From NCBI RefSeq assembly GCF_046237605.1, contig NZ_CP143542.1, positions 2,480,001-2,544,000 of the forward strand: a stretch of 64,000 nt of DNA, read 5' to 3'. The notes beneath the pieces were generated by a model. It worked only from the letters and a program-made list of their open reading frames with translations, searched no databases and was not told the origin of the DNA. Below, in pieces: positions 42,465 to 51,321 of the stretch; the first letter of the stretch is position 1, and each line of letters opens with the position of its first letter. The position numbers were made by a program, and so were the translations under genes. The DNA comes from Paraperibacillus marinus (GTDB lineage Bacteria > Bacillota > Bacilli > Bacillales > DSM-1321).

Positions 42465-44132
42465 TTAGATGGCGAGTCCTGCTTTTTCAGCGGCTATCCG
42501 CCGGTTAATTTTTTCTCTCATCCCAAGGAGCCATTCGGGACCTTGCGGATATTGCGTAAAGGTGATGGGCTCATCCAGCCCGCTTTCAAGCATTTCTATC
42601 ACTTCATCCCTGCCGATCAAACCACCCAGCAGCTGCAGCGCCCTCAGATCCTGCAGCGCATCAAAGAACACCTCAAGCCGGATGGATTCGACAGCTCCTT
42701 CCTCACCGGGATAGACAAGGAAAGGATCGCCGGCCGGAAACCCGTATCCGGCATCGGTGTTGCGATACGGATCAATCCTGCTCCGTGACAGCCTTGAGAA
42801 CCAGAAATTATAGCCCCAGTGCAGGAAGCCTTTGATGTTGAACTTATACAGCTGCATGCCGAGGATCCGGCTGCGTGCGGAAGGGAAATTAATAAAGCGG
42901 TTGGCTGTCTTTTTGTATTGTTCACAGCAGTAATACGTCCATAAATCTGGTACAGCCTGCTGAATGAATTCCTCAATATGGTCGCTTGACGGAATCGGGT
43001 TACGGACGATCCCTGACTTATAAAATTCAAAATCGGACAGGGCATCGATTACGGGAAAATCAGCCAGATATCGATGGATGATTTCACTTGCCTTTTTATA
43101 GGAACCGAGATGCTCCTTTCTCGGTTCATCCGACACATGGAAGTATACCTGCTTTTCCAGGTTCCTTGACTTTATAAAGCCGATCAGCTCCGGTAAAAGC
43201 TGTGACAGGAAATGGGTATATTCTTCACCGGCAGCATCTGTTTCCCAGCCGAAGATCCTGTGATAGCTGCCCTCTTCCGTGGCCATGATCTTTGGCGCAT
43301 GTCCCGCTCCCCACTGGGTGAAAAAGTGGCTGAATTCAAAGAACTGAATTCCTCTTTCACTGCATAGATCTATCCATTTCTCGAGAAGCTCAAAAGAGAA
43401 TTCATAGGAGTCATTTGTTTTCTTAACACCTACGAGCTGGACCGTCGGCCTTTCCGCTCCCGGTGCTGTATCGAGCGGCGGAGTGAACAGGGGCGTAAGG
43501 ATCATGTTCACTCCGTGGCCCGCTGCGGTTTTGACATAGGATCCGATCAGTTTCCAATGTGCTTCACTGAATACGTCCACATTGTAGTGGACAGCCAGGC
43601 AGTCGGAGTGGAACCACTCTGTATGAATCAAGGTCTGCTCTGGCAGGCTTTCGCCGATCACTTCCAGTACAAAGGTCTCGGCTGCCAGAGGACTGCCGTC
43701 TTCCGACAGAAACAGAATTTTGATAGGATGCTCTCCACCGGCAGAATCCTCAGGAATTGTCACAGTCACCCATAGTGCCCGCCACTGATCCGGGAACGCT
43801 GTCAGTCCCTCTTCCTTCAAGGGAAAGAGCGGGTCCGGATACAGGCCGGGCGTTGTGCGGATAACATCGCTGTCCTGATCATGGTAGCCGGTCAATTCCG
43901 CCGGGACGAGGCCGGCCTCCCTGAGCATGACAGACCCGCCGAAAGCTGATTGTACTGAAACCGACATCTTGCCGAGCTGTCCCCTGTTCCTGTAGGCAAC
44001 CTGAAAGGAATAGACCTCACCAAGCAGCGCTGTTCCGCTTTTGACTGACGGCGCATGCAGCTCCTCATCCGCAAAAACTTTTACCAGTGAACTGATGCAC
44101 CTTGTGTCCAGTAGTAACTCGCCTTTTCCCAT
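42465..44132 (-). CDS. GH123-type (DUF4091) beta-N-acetylgalactosaminidase
   Basis: The ATG at 44132 four bases after GGAGGAG gives 555 residues. There is an N-terminal beta-sandwich, a TIM-barrel-like middle and the C-terminal region formerly called DUF4091. HVSDEP contains the Asp335-Glu336 pair expected for substrate-assisted catalysis in GH123. No signal peptide, so it acts inside the cell or on imported oligosaccharides. GH123 enzymes release beta-linked GalNAc, for example from glycosphingolipids. First gene of a six-gene operon. Assignment rests on the domain and the DE pair, since many DUF4091 proteins are uncharacterised. Confidence 0.75.
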   Translation of the reverse strand: MGKGELLLDTRCISSLVKVFADEELHAPSVKSGTALLGEVYSFQVAYRNRGQLGKMSVSVQSAFGGSVMLREAGLVPAELTGYHDQDSDVIRTTPGLYPDPLFPLKEEGLTAFPDQWRALWVTVTIPEDSAGGEHPIKILFLSEDGSPLAAETFVLEVIGESLPEQTLIHTEWFHSDCLAVHYNVDVFSEAHWKLIGSYVKTAAGHGVNMILTPLFTPPLDTAPGAERPTVQLVGVKKTNDSYEFSFELLEKWIDLCSERGIQFFEFSHFFTQWGAGHAPKIMATEEGSYHRIFGWETDAAGEEYTHFLSQLLPELIGFIKSRNLEKQVYFHVSDEPRKEHLGSYKKASEIIHRYLADFPVIDALSDFEFYKSGIVRNPIPSSDHIEEFIQQAVPDLWTYYCCEQYKKTANRFINFPSARSRILGMQLYKFNIKGFLHWGYNFWFSRLSRSRIDPYRNTDAGYGFPAGDPFLVYPGEEGAVESIRLEVFFDALQDLRALQLLGGLIGRDEVIEMLESGLDEPITFTQYPQGPEWLLGMREKINRRIAAEKAGLAI

Positions 44133-44199
44133 GCTTCTCCTCCTCAAATAAAGTTATCCGATCGAACTCTATAAGTTGAGTGACTATGTATGTAACGCA

Positions 44200-44230
44200 A
44201 GTATAGCCTTGACAGGTTGATGGGTCAACC
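44200..44230 (-). promoter_or_regulatory. Sigma-A promoter with overlapping palindrome for the GH123 operon
   Basis: TTGACC (44228-44223) and TATACT (44205-44200) are 17 bases apart on the minus strand. GGTTGA-CCCA-TCAACC (44230-44215) covers the -35 box and is a candidate operator for the operon's own GntR/UTRA regulator. Confidence 0.75.
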
Positions 44231-44259
44231 CGATTTTTGAATATTCAATAAATTTGTCG

Positions 44260-44289
44260 AAAAAATAAAACCGGCCCTGGGGCCGGCTT
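44260..44289 (-). terminator. Terminator of the MHS transporter gene
   Basis: On the minus strand GCCGGCCC-CAG-GGCCGGTTTTATTTTTT. Confidence 0.85.
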
Positions 44290-44298
44290 CGTTCTGGA

Positions 44299-45594
44299 TT
44301 ATTCGTTTTCCATCTGGGAGTTTTTCATGGATTCAGTCATCCGCCAGTAAACGAACAGGCTTATCGCAATACATCCAGCAACATAATAATAGAATAGTGA
44401 TTCATGGCCGATATTTTTCAGCCAGAGTGCGATGAACTCGGCTGTCCCGCCGAAGACGGCCACTGTGATGGCATAAGGAAAACCAACGCCAAGGGCCCGG
44501 ATTTTTGTCGGGAATAATTCTGCTTTTACGATCGCATTGATGGATGTATAGCCAGTGACGATAATCAGGCCTGCCATCATGAGCAGAAAAGCGGTCAATG
44601 GGCTGCCGGCCTTTTCCATCAGCATGAATAGCGGAACCGTCAGCAGGGTGCCGAGGATTCCAAAGCCCATCAGGAGCGGGCGGCGTCCGATGCGGTCCGA
44701 TAATCCCCCAGCAAGCGGCTGAAGGACCACGAATACCAGCAGGGCTATGAAGTTGATCCAGCTGACCTGATCTTTTGGGAGTCCCACTGTATTGACCATG
44801 AACTTTTGCAGATAGGTTGTATAGGTGTAAAAGGCAACCGTGCCTCCGAGTGTAAGGCCCACAACGGTCATCACAGCCTTCGGATGCTGCATCAGCACCT
44901 TCAGGGTCCCTGCATTCTCACGGCTGGTGGTTTTCATTTTTTCGAATTGTTCAGATTCATCCATCGTCCGGCGGAGCCACAGGACAGCCAGTGCCCCAAG
45001 TGCACCGATGGCGAACGGAATCCGCCAGCCCCAGGAATTCATATCCGCTTCACTCAGGATCTGCTGCAGGATAATCTGAACTCCGAGTGCAGTCAGCTGC
45101 CCAGCCACCAGTGTGACATATTGGAAGCTGGAATAAAATCCGCGACGGCCGCTGCTGGCCATTTCGGATAGATATGTGGCCGATGTCCCGTATTCTCCTC
45201 CCAATGATATTCCCTGAAGAAGGCGGGCTGCCACTAGAATGACCGGGGCCCAGATTCCGATCGACTGATAGCTCGGCGTTAGCGCGATGATGAGCGATCC
45301 TCCTGCCATGATCGTGATCGAGAGCGTGAGGGCAGCCCTCCTCCCATGCCGGTCTGCATATCGGCCCATAATCAGGCTGCCAATCGGCCTCATCAGAAAC
45401 CCGACTGCAAAAATAGCCGCCGTGTTCAGGAGCTGGGAAGTGGAATCTCCCTGCGGAAAGAATTCTGCTGAAAAATAAACGGCAAAAGCCGAGTACACAT
45501 ACCAGTCATACCATTCAATCAGGTTCCCTACGGATCCTTTAAAGATATTAGCGGTAATGCGCCTTGAATCTGCTTTTTGTACGGATGATTTCAT
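44299..45594 (-). CDS. MFS transporter of the metabolite:H+ symporter (KgtP/ProP-like) family
   Basis: The ATG at 45594 after GGAGGAG gives 431 residues. Family motifs are NLIEWYDWYVYSAFAVYF at the N-terminus, GRYADRHGRRAAL between spans 2 and 3, and LLQGISLGGEYGTSATYLSE in span 4. Twelve membrane spans are expected. MHS transporters take up organic acids or zwitterions such as alpha-ketoglutarate, citrate or betaine. It is upstream of, but separated by a terminator from, the GH123 operon, so co-function is not implied. Confidence 0.9.
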   Translation of the reverse strand: MKSSVQKADSRRITANIFKGSVGNLIEWYDWYVYSAFAVYFSAEFFPQGDSTSQLLNTAAIFAVGFLMRPIGSLIMGRYADRHGRRAALTLSITIMAGGSLIIALTPSYQSIGIWAPVILVAARLLQGISLGGEYGTSATYLSEMASSGRRGFYSSFQYVTLVAGQLTALGVQIILQQILSEADMNSWGWRIPFAIGALGALAVLWLRRTMDESEQFEKMKTTSRENAGTLKVLMQHPKAVMTVVGLTLGGTVAFYTYTTYLQKFMVNTVGLPKDQVSWINFIALLVFVVLQPLAGGLSDRIGRRPLLMGFGILGTLLTVPLFMLMEKAGSPLTAFLLMMAGLIIVTGYTSINAIVKAELFPTKIRALGVGFPYAITVAVFGGTAEFIALWLKNIGHESLFYYYVAGCIAISLFVYWRMTESMKNSQMENE

Positions 45595-45739
45595 TTGTCT
45601 CCTCCTGACTCGGACTGAAATTGAATGAACAAAATAAAACATTAGTGCGAATAATTATTATTTTCTCATAATGTTTTGCAAAAGTGAATTTTGGAACTCC
45701 CATTACAAAGACATGAAAGCAAAAATAGAGAAAAAGACC

Positions 45740-45851
45740 CGGGAAATAGGGGACTGTCCCCCATTTCCCAGAGCCATCTGTCAACTCTCCCAAGGCTTAC
45801 AGGGTAAAAAGACAGTTGGGAAATGGAGCCTGGCCCCATTTCCCAACTGTC
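45740..45851. repeat. Pair of related palindromic repeats
   Basis: Palindrome 1 (45740-45768) has GGGAAAT and ATTTCCC arms around GGGGACTGTCCCC. Palindrome 2 has perfect 16-base arms GACAGTTGGGAAATGG (45811-45826) and its complement at 45836-45851. Both share the GGGAAAT core and look like REP-type dispersed palindromes. Confidence 0.7.
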
Positions 45852-46009
45852 TATCTTTTACATTTGTTCCATAAAAATAAAATTGAAATCTGCAGAGATT
45901 TTGTGTATGGGGATCTTTTTTGGCAGGATGTGTGTTATGATAGGGGAGAATGAAAAATAGGGTAATAGACTTTTTTTAGTCATCCCTTTTAAGGGACGGT
46001 GAATCAAGA

Positions 46010-46381
46010 ATGGAAAGGATTAGTGTTTTTCTTGACGACATCCGGAATGCACCCGATGGCTATTTAAGGATTGAAACAATTGATGAATGTATCGACATTC
46101 TTCAAAGATTTGAGATTGAGCATTTATCACTTGACCATGATTTGGTCAGCAAGCATAGAAATGGGACGCTTTTAGTTGAGATGATGATTCAGAAACAGCT
46201 GTATGCCAACCGGATCACCATTCACTCAGCCAATGCCCCCCGCGGGAAAGCGATGTACAACTCTTTCAAACAGGCGCAATTGGATTCGCTTATGCCCCTC
46301 TCTATCGCCATATCATTACGCCCTCTTCCCCTTTGGTCTTATTCAGACTCTGTGGTTAAATATTATGTAGATACGTTTTAA
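46010..46381 (+). CDS. Cyclic-phosphate-processing receiver (cREC) domain protein
   Basis: The 123-residue protein matches the cREC receiver-like domain. It opens with ISVFLDDIRNAPDGYLRIET, has HLSLDHDLVSKHRNGT (paired acidic residues and His) and ITIHSANAPRGKAMY (the HSANPxG-like motif). These domains are thought to act on cyclic-phosphate nucleotides and are common in accessory regions. The last 30 residues depart from the family and may be altered. Start ATG follows AAGGGACGG. A GC-rich hairpin follows the stop. Confidence 0.72.
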   Translation: MERISVFLDDIRNAPDGYLRIETIDECIDILQRFEIEHLSLDHDLVSKHRNGTLLVEMMIQKQLYANRITIHSANAPRGKAMYNSFKQAQLDSLMPLSIAISLRPLPLWSYSDSVVKYYVDTF

Positions 46382-46385
46382 TACT

Positions 46386-46413
46386 GGAGCGCATGTTAAT
46401 ATGACATGCGCTC
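46386..46413. terminator. Hairpin between two convergent small genes
   Basis: GAGCGCATGT and ACATGCGCTC arms with a short loop but no T-run. It also encodes the last codons of the minus-strand small gene. Confidence 0.5.
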
Positions 46414-46557
46414 TAAACAGTTTAATAGGCTCATTGCTTCGGAAATGAGATCAATATCATTCTTGATATCCTTTTTCACATGGTCATCAGAACAAGCGTC
46501 ATATTCCCGGTGCAAGATCAAAAGCTCTCTGTTGAACAATATACACTCATCCACCAT
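46396..46557 (-). CDS. Small 53-residue protein with Spo0E-like appearance
   Basis: ATG at 46557 follows GAGAGGATC. The product starts MVDECILFNRELLILHREYD and continues as a second helix (DIDLISEAMSLLNCLERMSY). A pair of amphipathic helices in about 50 residues recalls small Spo0E-like or immunity-type helical-hairpin proteins, but the Spo0E signature (SQxLD) is absent. It converges on the cREC gene. Function unknown. Confidence 0.5.
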   Translation of the reverse strand: MVDECILFNRELLILHREYDACSDDHVKKDIKNDIDLISEAMSLLNCLERMSY

Positions 46558-46661
46558 GCTGATCCTCTCCCATTATTTAATTAATTACTATACACATTCC
46601 CTATCGGCTTGCATAACTAAACAATTTATTCATTGTAATTATTTGGATGTTCTCTCAGACC

Positions 46662-47115
46662 TTATTCCTGGTACTCTTCAATCGTACTCTCAGCTGCATT
46701 ATATACCTCAGACTTATCACCTGAAAGCGTAATCATCCATTCATCATTGGTTTTGTTGAGCAGCAGCTTAAAAAATCCTGCCTCCCGATACCTGCCGTCG
46801 ATAAATTTGCTCTTCAGCACCCCTTTCATCGGCAGAGAACTGAAAACCTCCCTATTATTTCTTCCTTTTCACCCTTTCTGTAGCTGGTCATCAGCCACGT
46901 TCCGTCACCGCCGTTAGAGACCATTATGTAAGATGAGCTGGAGACCCGCCAGCCATACACCTTGTTCCGCTTCAGCATGGCCGCGAACTTTTCATCCGGC
47001 ACTTCTTCCGGCTCTGCAACAGGAATGACAAATTCATCGGTTACTTCCTTTTGTGTTCTTCTGCAGGTCCGCTTAACGTGCATCCTGCCAGACTTGCTGA
47101 TAAAGCTGCGAGCAT
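46662..47115 (-). pseudogene. Lipoprotein gene broken by two frameshifts
   Basis: The minus strand begins MLAALSASLAGCTLSGPAEE, a lipobox LAGC signal, then stops. The next frame continues VTDEFVIPVAEPEEVPDEKFAAM through YGWRVSSSSYIMVSNGGDGTWLMTSY. Near 46858 a second shift brings VFSSLPMKGVLKSKFIDGRYREAGFF and ITLSGDKSEVYNAAESTIEEYQE to a stop at 46662. Joined, these make a plausible lipoprotein of about 150 residues. Two lesions suggest a pseudogene unless the assembly is poor here. Family unknown. Confidence 0.65.
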
Positions 47116-47274
47116 GACTGTTTTTATATCTTATACACCGCTCCCCCATTCCCTTCTATATTCACAGCATTTTTGACAGTCACCCACACCATTTTAATGC
47201 CTGGGAGATTCAGTCTTTATTTCCGCGAATAATTTCTGTCATTTCCGATTAATGGTACTGCAGAAAAGTTTTCA

Positions 47275-47307
47275 AAGAAAAATCCCCTCGTCAGTGAAGG
47301 GGATTGG
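47275..47307 (-). terminator. Terminator of the LysM protein gene
   Basis: On the minus strand AATCCCC and GGGGATT arms are followed by TTTCTTT. Confidence 0.75.
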
Positions 47308-47316
47308 TCTATTAAT

Positions 47317-48180
47317 CTATTTTTTAATTTTTAGAGTCTGGCCGACATAAATGCGGTCGCTCTTCAGATTGTTCAGCTTCTTGAGATCGGCTACTGACAT
47401 CTTCACTTTTTTGCTGATGCTGTAGAGGGTATCACCTGACTTCACTTTATAAGCCGCTGTCTGCTGTACCGGTTTTCCTGCCTGAACAGGAACCTTCAGC
47501 ACCTGCCCGGCTTTAAGTGCGTCAGTCTTCAGGTTGTTCAGCTTTTTAAGCGCTGCAACCGATGTTTTATATTTAATGGCGATCCGGTAAAGATTATCAC
47601 CTTTTTTAACGGTATAAGTACCGGTCTTAGCGGGTGCCGGCTCTTCCTGATCCAGCAGGTACAGCATGTCCTTGCTGAAGGTGATTTTATGCTTTGACTT
47701 GTAGGCGGAGGCTGCCTTCTTGAAGCTTGCGTCCTGTGCATCCACATATTTGGTCATCGCCTTGAACGCTTTGTCATGCTCTGATTTTGAGATGTCGCCA
47801 TTCAGAAAATCGATGGTATCGATTTCAAAGTTATACATTTCGACAAGGCTGTTATAAATATATTCGTCCATAGTCTGGATGCCAGCGTTATACTTGCTGA
47901 ATTTTGCATCATCATCCAATGCACCGCTAAAATAGGTTAGATACTGGTCATACAGTTTCATGGCTTCTTTCTCAGTTTTTGCATTTTGCACTTTTTTGGC
48001 ATAGCTTTCCACCGTACGGAAAATCTTGGCGTAATGAGCCGAGAACGTGTTCAGCTCTGTCTGGTATTTGGATACCTGTGCTGCTGATACCGATACCTGT
48101 GCTGTTGGAAGTGCTGCCGATCCTGTAAAGATCAGGGAAGCGGCCAAAAATGATGCGGCCAGTCCTTTTTTGGTTACCAT
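47317..48180 (-). CDS. Secreted protein with two C-terminal LysM domains
   Basis: The 287-residue protein has a signal peptide (residues 1-33), a helical domain of about 140 residues with no recognised family, and two LysM repeats. The repeats are YTVKKGDNLYRIAIKYKTS at about residue 190 and YKVKSGDTLYSISKKVKMS at about 243. LysM repeats hold proteins on peptidoglycan. There is no catalytic domain of known type. Start ATG follows AAGGAGAATG and the gene is monocistronic. Confidence 0.88.
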   Translation of the reverse strand: MVTKKGLAASFLAASLIFTGSAALPTAQVSVSAAQVSKYQTELNTFSAHYAKIFRTVESYAKKVQNAKTEKEAMKLYDQYLTYFSGALDDDAKFSKYNAGIQTMDEYIYNSLVEMYNFEIDTIDFLNGDISKSEHDKAFKAMTKYVDAQDASFKKAASAYKSKHKITFSKDMLYLLDQEEPAPAKTGTYTVKKGDNLYRIAIKYKTSVAALKKLNNLKTDALKAGQVLKVPVQAGKPVQQTAAYKVKSGDTLYSISKKVKMSVADLKKLNNLKSDRIYVGQTLKIKK

Positions 48181-48290
48181 GGATTCATTCTCCTTGCATG
48201 TATAATTTTGAGGTTTTTGGGTTTATATCCCTCTCAAGAATAGCATATGGAAAATGAGTCGAATACTGGTAAAAAATGATAATTGCCGCC

Positions 48291-49208
48291 TTATTTTTCC
48301 GAATTTCGCCTGCTGTAAGATTCCAGATAGGCAGCGTGACGGAACTGCAGGATTGGGTCTGGTGTCAGCTCGATTCCCTCTGTCATGATGGTCGGATCAA
48401 ACAGCAATTCGTCATCTGCCGAGGCTTTTCCCATAATGGTGAGGGTGCCGGCGATGACCTGCTGGGAATCCCCCGGCCAGGCGGCTGTCGGATCATCAAC
48501 CGGATCATCTTCCCCGCCAATCTGGATCGCCAGGCTGAATGAGACAGGGCCGGCTGACAGACGTTCATCCATCTCCTCATCCAGAAAATGCGGGCGGTCC
48601 TTCAACGTTTCCGTTTTGGTATACTCGGAAATGCCCCCCTCTGGCTTCCAAATAAACTTCACTGCCTGCTTCCGCCCCTCCTCTGTTACCAGATAAAAAG
48701 CATGAATGGAATAATATTGCGCCATTCCGTAGCTTGCAGGCATCCTTACTTCTTTAATCATGCTGTAAAAAGATCTGCTTTCAGGATAATCCTTGATTAT
48801 TTTGGCAAATGCCTCGATATCCGGTTTTAACTCCTTCACAGAAGCAGCCGCTTTCATAATGTAATTGAAGGCTTTAGGAGTTCGGGCAAAAAAGACCGGT
48901 ATGGTCGTGCAGACCAGATTCGTGATCCCGCCTCCCGGCAGCTGAAATTGCACCGCCATTCCCTTAGGAGGCGTGAGCCAGTCAGAATGAAAGGGATTGG
49001 TGGAACTATTGGAAAAACGGACAACAGCCCGGGTTTCGGTATTCCGCAGATGGGATGCTGAGGTCAGCGCCGCCGCCCTGCCGCTTGGAGTAAATATTGC
49101 TTCATACGTCTTTCCCCTTGCATGCGCTCTTTTCAGCCCCGGGTGTCTGCCGCCAATTTTTTCAATCTGGTCAATGGATTCAGCCGCAAGCTCGTTATTA
49201 TGTATCAA
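48291..49208 (-). CDS. Catalase-family heme peroxidase (SrpA-like)
   Basis: The 305-residue protein is a minimal catalase-related peroxidase. The distal His is His29 in KRAHARGKTYEAIF, VVRFSNSSTNPFHSDW is the conserved following segment, and the proximal Tyr lies near the end in FRHAAYLESYSRR. It lacks the tetramer-arm and flavodoxin-like parts of true catalases (about 480 or more residues). Such proteins act on hydrogen or organic peroxides. RBS GGGGGAAA. A decayed copy of its 5' end lies at 49850. Confidence 0.88.
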   Translation of the reverse strand: MIHNNELAAESIDQIEKIGGRHPGLKRAHARGKTYEAIFTPSGRAAALTSASHLRNTETRAVVRFSNSSTNPFHSDWLTPPKGMAVQFQLPGGGITNLVCTTIPVFFARTPKAFNYIMKAAASVKELKPDIEAFAKIIKDYPESRSFYSMIKEVRMPASYGMAQYYSIHAFYLVTEEGRKQAVKFIWKPEGGISEYTKTETLKDRPHFLDEEMDERLSAGPVSFSLAIQIGGEDDPVDDPTAAWPGDSQQVIAGTLTIMGKASADDELLFDPTIMTEGIELTPDPILQFRHAAYLESYSRRNSEK

Positions 49209-49335
49209 TGGATTTCCCCCTCTTCTTTTATGGAGTACTTTACCCTAAAAAGACGTAAACAGCACCGGTATACGCGAGAAATGAAAAGGCCACCATAAAC
49301 GGTGCCCCATTGACTCATTCCAATTCACCTATAAA

Positions 49336-49824
49336 TCATATTTCTCCTTCATAATAGAATTCATCTTCATCTGTGATATATTCTTTAAAACCCCATACCT
49401 GCATATCATCCGGAACAATCACTCCCCATTCTTCTTGAATGTTTCTTTCTTCAGAAAAACGCAGCCATTTTTGATGGGTCTCATCTCTTTCAAAGAAAGT
49501 ATCAAAGTAAGATTTCCCTCTGAATATGATGATTTGTGAATCCCACAGGCTGGGTAAATTAATCGCAGTTACAACCCGGTAATTTTCCTGGTCATCCGGT
49601 TTAATTCCTTTAAGATGGTCCGCTCTTTCTAAAAGAGTTTGAACACAAAGCTTTCTGACTTTAAATGGCGTTTTACTGGAATCTACAAATCCTTGAGAAG
49701 CCGGCAGGTGCATATGCCAATAATCATTGAAAAAATCCATTGGAAAGTCCAATGTATTCTCTTTGATGTGTCTTACCATATCTTTAGATTTTCGATTAAT
49801 CCCACGAACTTTTTTTTCCCGCAT
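49336..49824 (-). CDS. DUF3916-family protein
   Basis: The 162-residue protein includes KVRKLCVQTLLERADHLKGIKP, YRVVTAINLPSLWDSQIIIFRG and WGVIVPDDMQVWGFKEYI, the pattern of DUF3916 proteins. These often occur in toxin-immunity neighbourhoods, but their role is unknown. ATG follows AAGGAGGAGG. It lies between the intact catalase gene and the catalase relic, so it may have been inserted there. Confidence 0.75.
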   Translation of the reverse strand: MREKKVRGINRKSKDMVRHIKENTLDFPMDFFNDYWHMHLPASQGFVDSSKTPFKVRKLCVQTLLERADHLKGIKPDDQENYRVVTAINLPSLWDSQIIIFRGKSYFDTFFERDETHQKWLRFSEERNIQEEWGVIVPDDMQVWGFKEYITDEDEFYYEGEI

Positions 49825-49849
49825 ATGTCCTCCTCCTTTTTTTAGCTTT

Positions 49850-49992
49850 CCTGCCGTTTGGAGTAAATATTGCTTCTTAAGGCTATCCTCTTACATGCGC
49901 TCTTCTAAGCCCGGGATATCAGCCGCCTAATTCTTTAATCTGGTCCATGAATTCAGCGAAAATCTCGTTATAATGTATTAAATGATATCCTC
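49850..49992 (-). pseudogene. Degraded copy of the catalase-family gene 5' end
   Basis: Sequence such as TTTGGAGTAAATATTGCTTC, CATGCGCTCTT, AATCTGGTC and TTCAGC follows in the same order and spacing the first roughly 45 codons of the catalase gene at 49060-49210. It has many substitutions and in-frame stops. It is a duplicated, dead N-terminal fragment. Confidence 0.75.
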
Positions 49993-50090
49993 GTCTTCTC
50001 TTTTGTAGTGCACCCCCCTCGATAAAACATTGATCATTGTTTTAGGCTCTTTTCGCATAGATAAAATACTCTTCAGGAGGCGGTTTCTCC

Positions 50091-50837
50091 ATGGTTAAAG
50101 ACATCTATGCATATTTTCGGACTTAACTAAAGAAGAGCAAATTCAACCATTTATCCTTTTAAAAGAAGACTTCATCGATAATGAAGATACTGATATGAAA
50201 GATGCGTTCACAACGATTAGAGAATCCCGTTTTAAAGAGGGATTAGGCTGTATTCATTGTGGAAGTGTAAAAGTAAAGCGAAATGGCAAGTACAGAGAGA
50301 GACAAAGATCTATGTCGTGACTGTGGAAAGTCTTTTAACGACCTATCCAATACACCGATTTCAGGAACACGTTATCTTGGTAAGTGGGTGAGTATTTTCA
50401 AATGATGGTGGAAGGATACAATGGGCAAGTCATTGCTCAGAAGGCTGGAACTGGTCGTGTAAAAGCAGAAGAAATTGACGCGGTTATTGGAAATTATATT
50501 GACCCGTCTTCTTTGTTGTGCACGGATACCGCCACGAACTACAAGAAACTTGCACTCATCAAGGCACTGAAGCACGAACCCATCAACCTGAGTAAAGAGG
50601 GGTATTTCAAAAAAGGCATCTACCATTTGCAAAACGTTAATAATTACCTAAACGTTTAAAGGGGTGGATGGATAGGTTCCAAGGAGTGGCTACTAAGTAT
50701 TTGGACAACTACCTTTACTGTTCAACTTCCTACAGCAAAGTAAGAAGTTGGCTGAAAAAGAGCAGATAAACCAAATGCTCCTCAGTGCTTGCCAAAATTC
50801 GACTGGTATAAAGGTTAACTATTTACGAGAGATATAA
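50091..50837 (+). pseudogene. Dead IS1595-type transposase (ISXO2-like)
   Basis: Pieces in shifting frames spell an IS1595 transposase. They run from LTKEEQIQPFILLKEDF through the zinc ribbon CIHCGS...CRDCGKSFNDLSNTP and GTGRVKAEEIDAVIGNYIDPSSLLCTDTATNY (DDE-fold part) to WMDRFQGVATKYLDNYLYW near the end. At least three frameshifts and an internal deletion are present. Terminal inverted repeats could not be placed. Immobile relic. Confidence 0.8.
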
Positions 50838-50885
50838 AAACAGTCCTTTAATTGATAACTGCTCAGTTCACTGGGATATTTCTTT

Positions 50886-51080
50886 TTATACGATTTTCAA
50901 AATTGCAACTCCAATTCCCGTTACAGCAATTCCTGTAATAGCAGTAAGTAACACTGTTCTTAAACGCTTAGTGTTCACCCAAACTGTTATTCCTCCAATA
51001 ATCGTAAATATAATACCAAAAAATATAGATGCAAAAGGATTAGTTGGAGTTATCCAATCATACCAAGACAAAAAGTCCAT
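50886..51080 (-). CDS. Small two-span membrane protein
   Basis: The ATG at 51080 after GGAGGTGGG gives 64 residues: a short amphipathic start (MDFLSWYDWITPTNP), two membrane spans (ASIFFGIIFTIIGGITVWV and VLLTAITGIAVTGIGVAIL) and a basic loop between. No family recognised. Confidence 0.6.
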   Translation of the reverse strand: MDFLSWYDWITPTNPFASIFFGIIFTIIGGITVWVNTKRLRTVLLTAITGIAVTGIGVAILKIV

Positions 51081-51321
51081 AAAACCCACCTCCATAAATT
51101 AAACACATCAAGTTTTTTTCATTACACTTAATTTTCACCTATACCTTAAACTGTAAGAGTCTTTGAATATATAATACCATAAAAGGTAAATTAATCCTGA
51201 CAATGTCCTAAAAGCAACCAATGTTTACGAAAAGAGCCTTGTTCTAAGACGGAAGGATTATTTCCGTTAATTGTATAATTATATTTTAAACATAAAAAAA
51301 GCTGTTAGGAGAGCAATCGAA

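Noticed and set aside
50384..50659. 91-codon ORF that could be a small stand-alone gene
   Set aside because: It is the internal segment of a frameshifted IS1595-type transposase.
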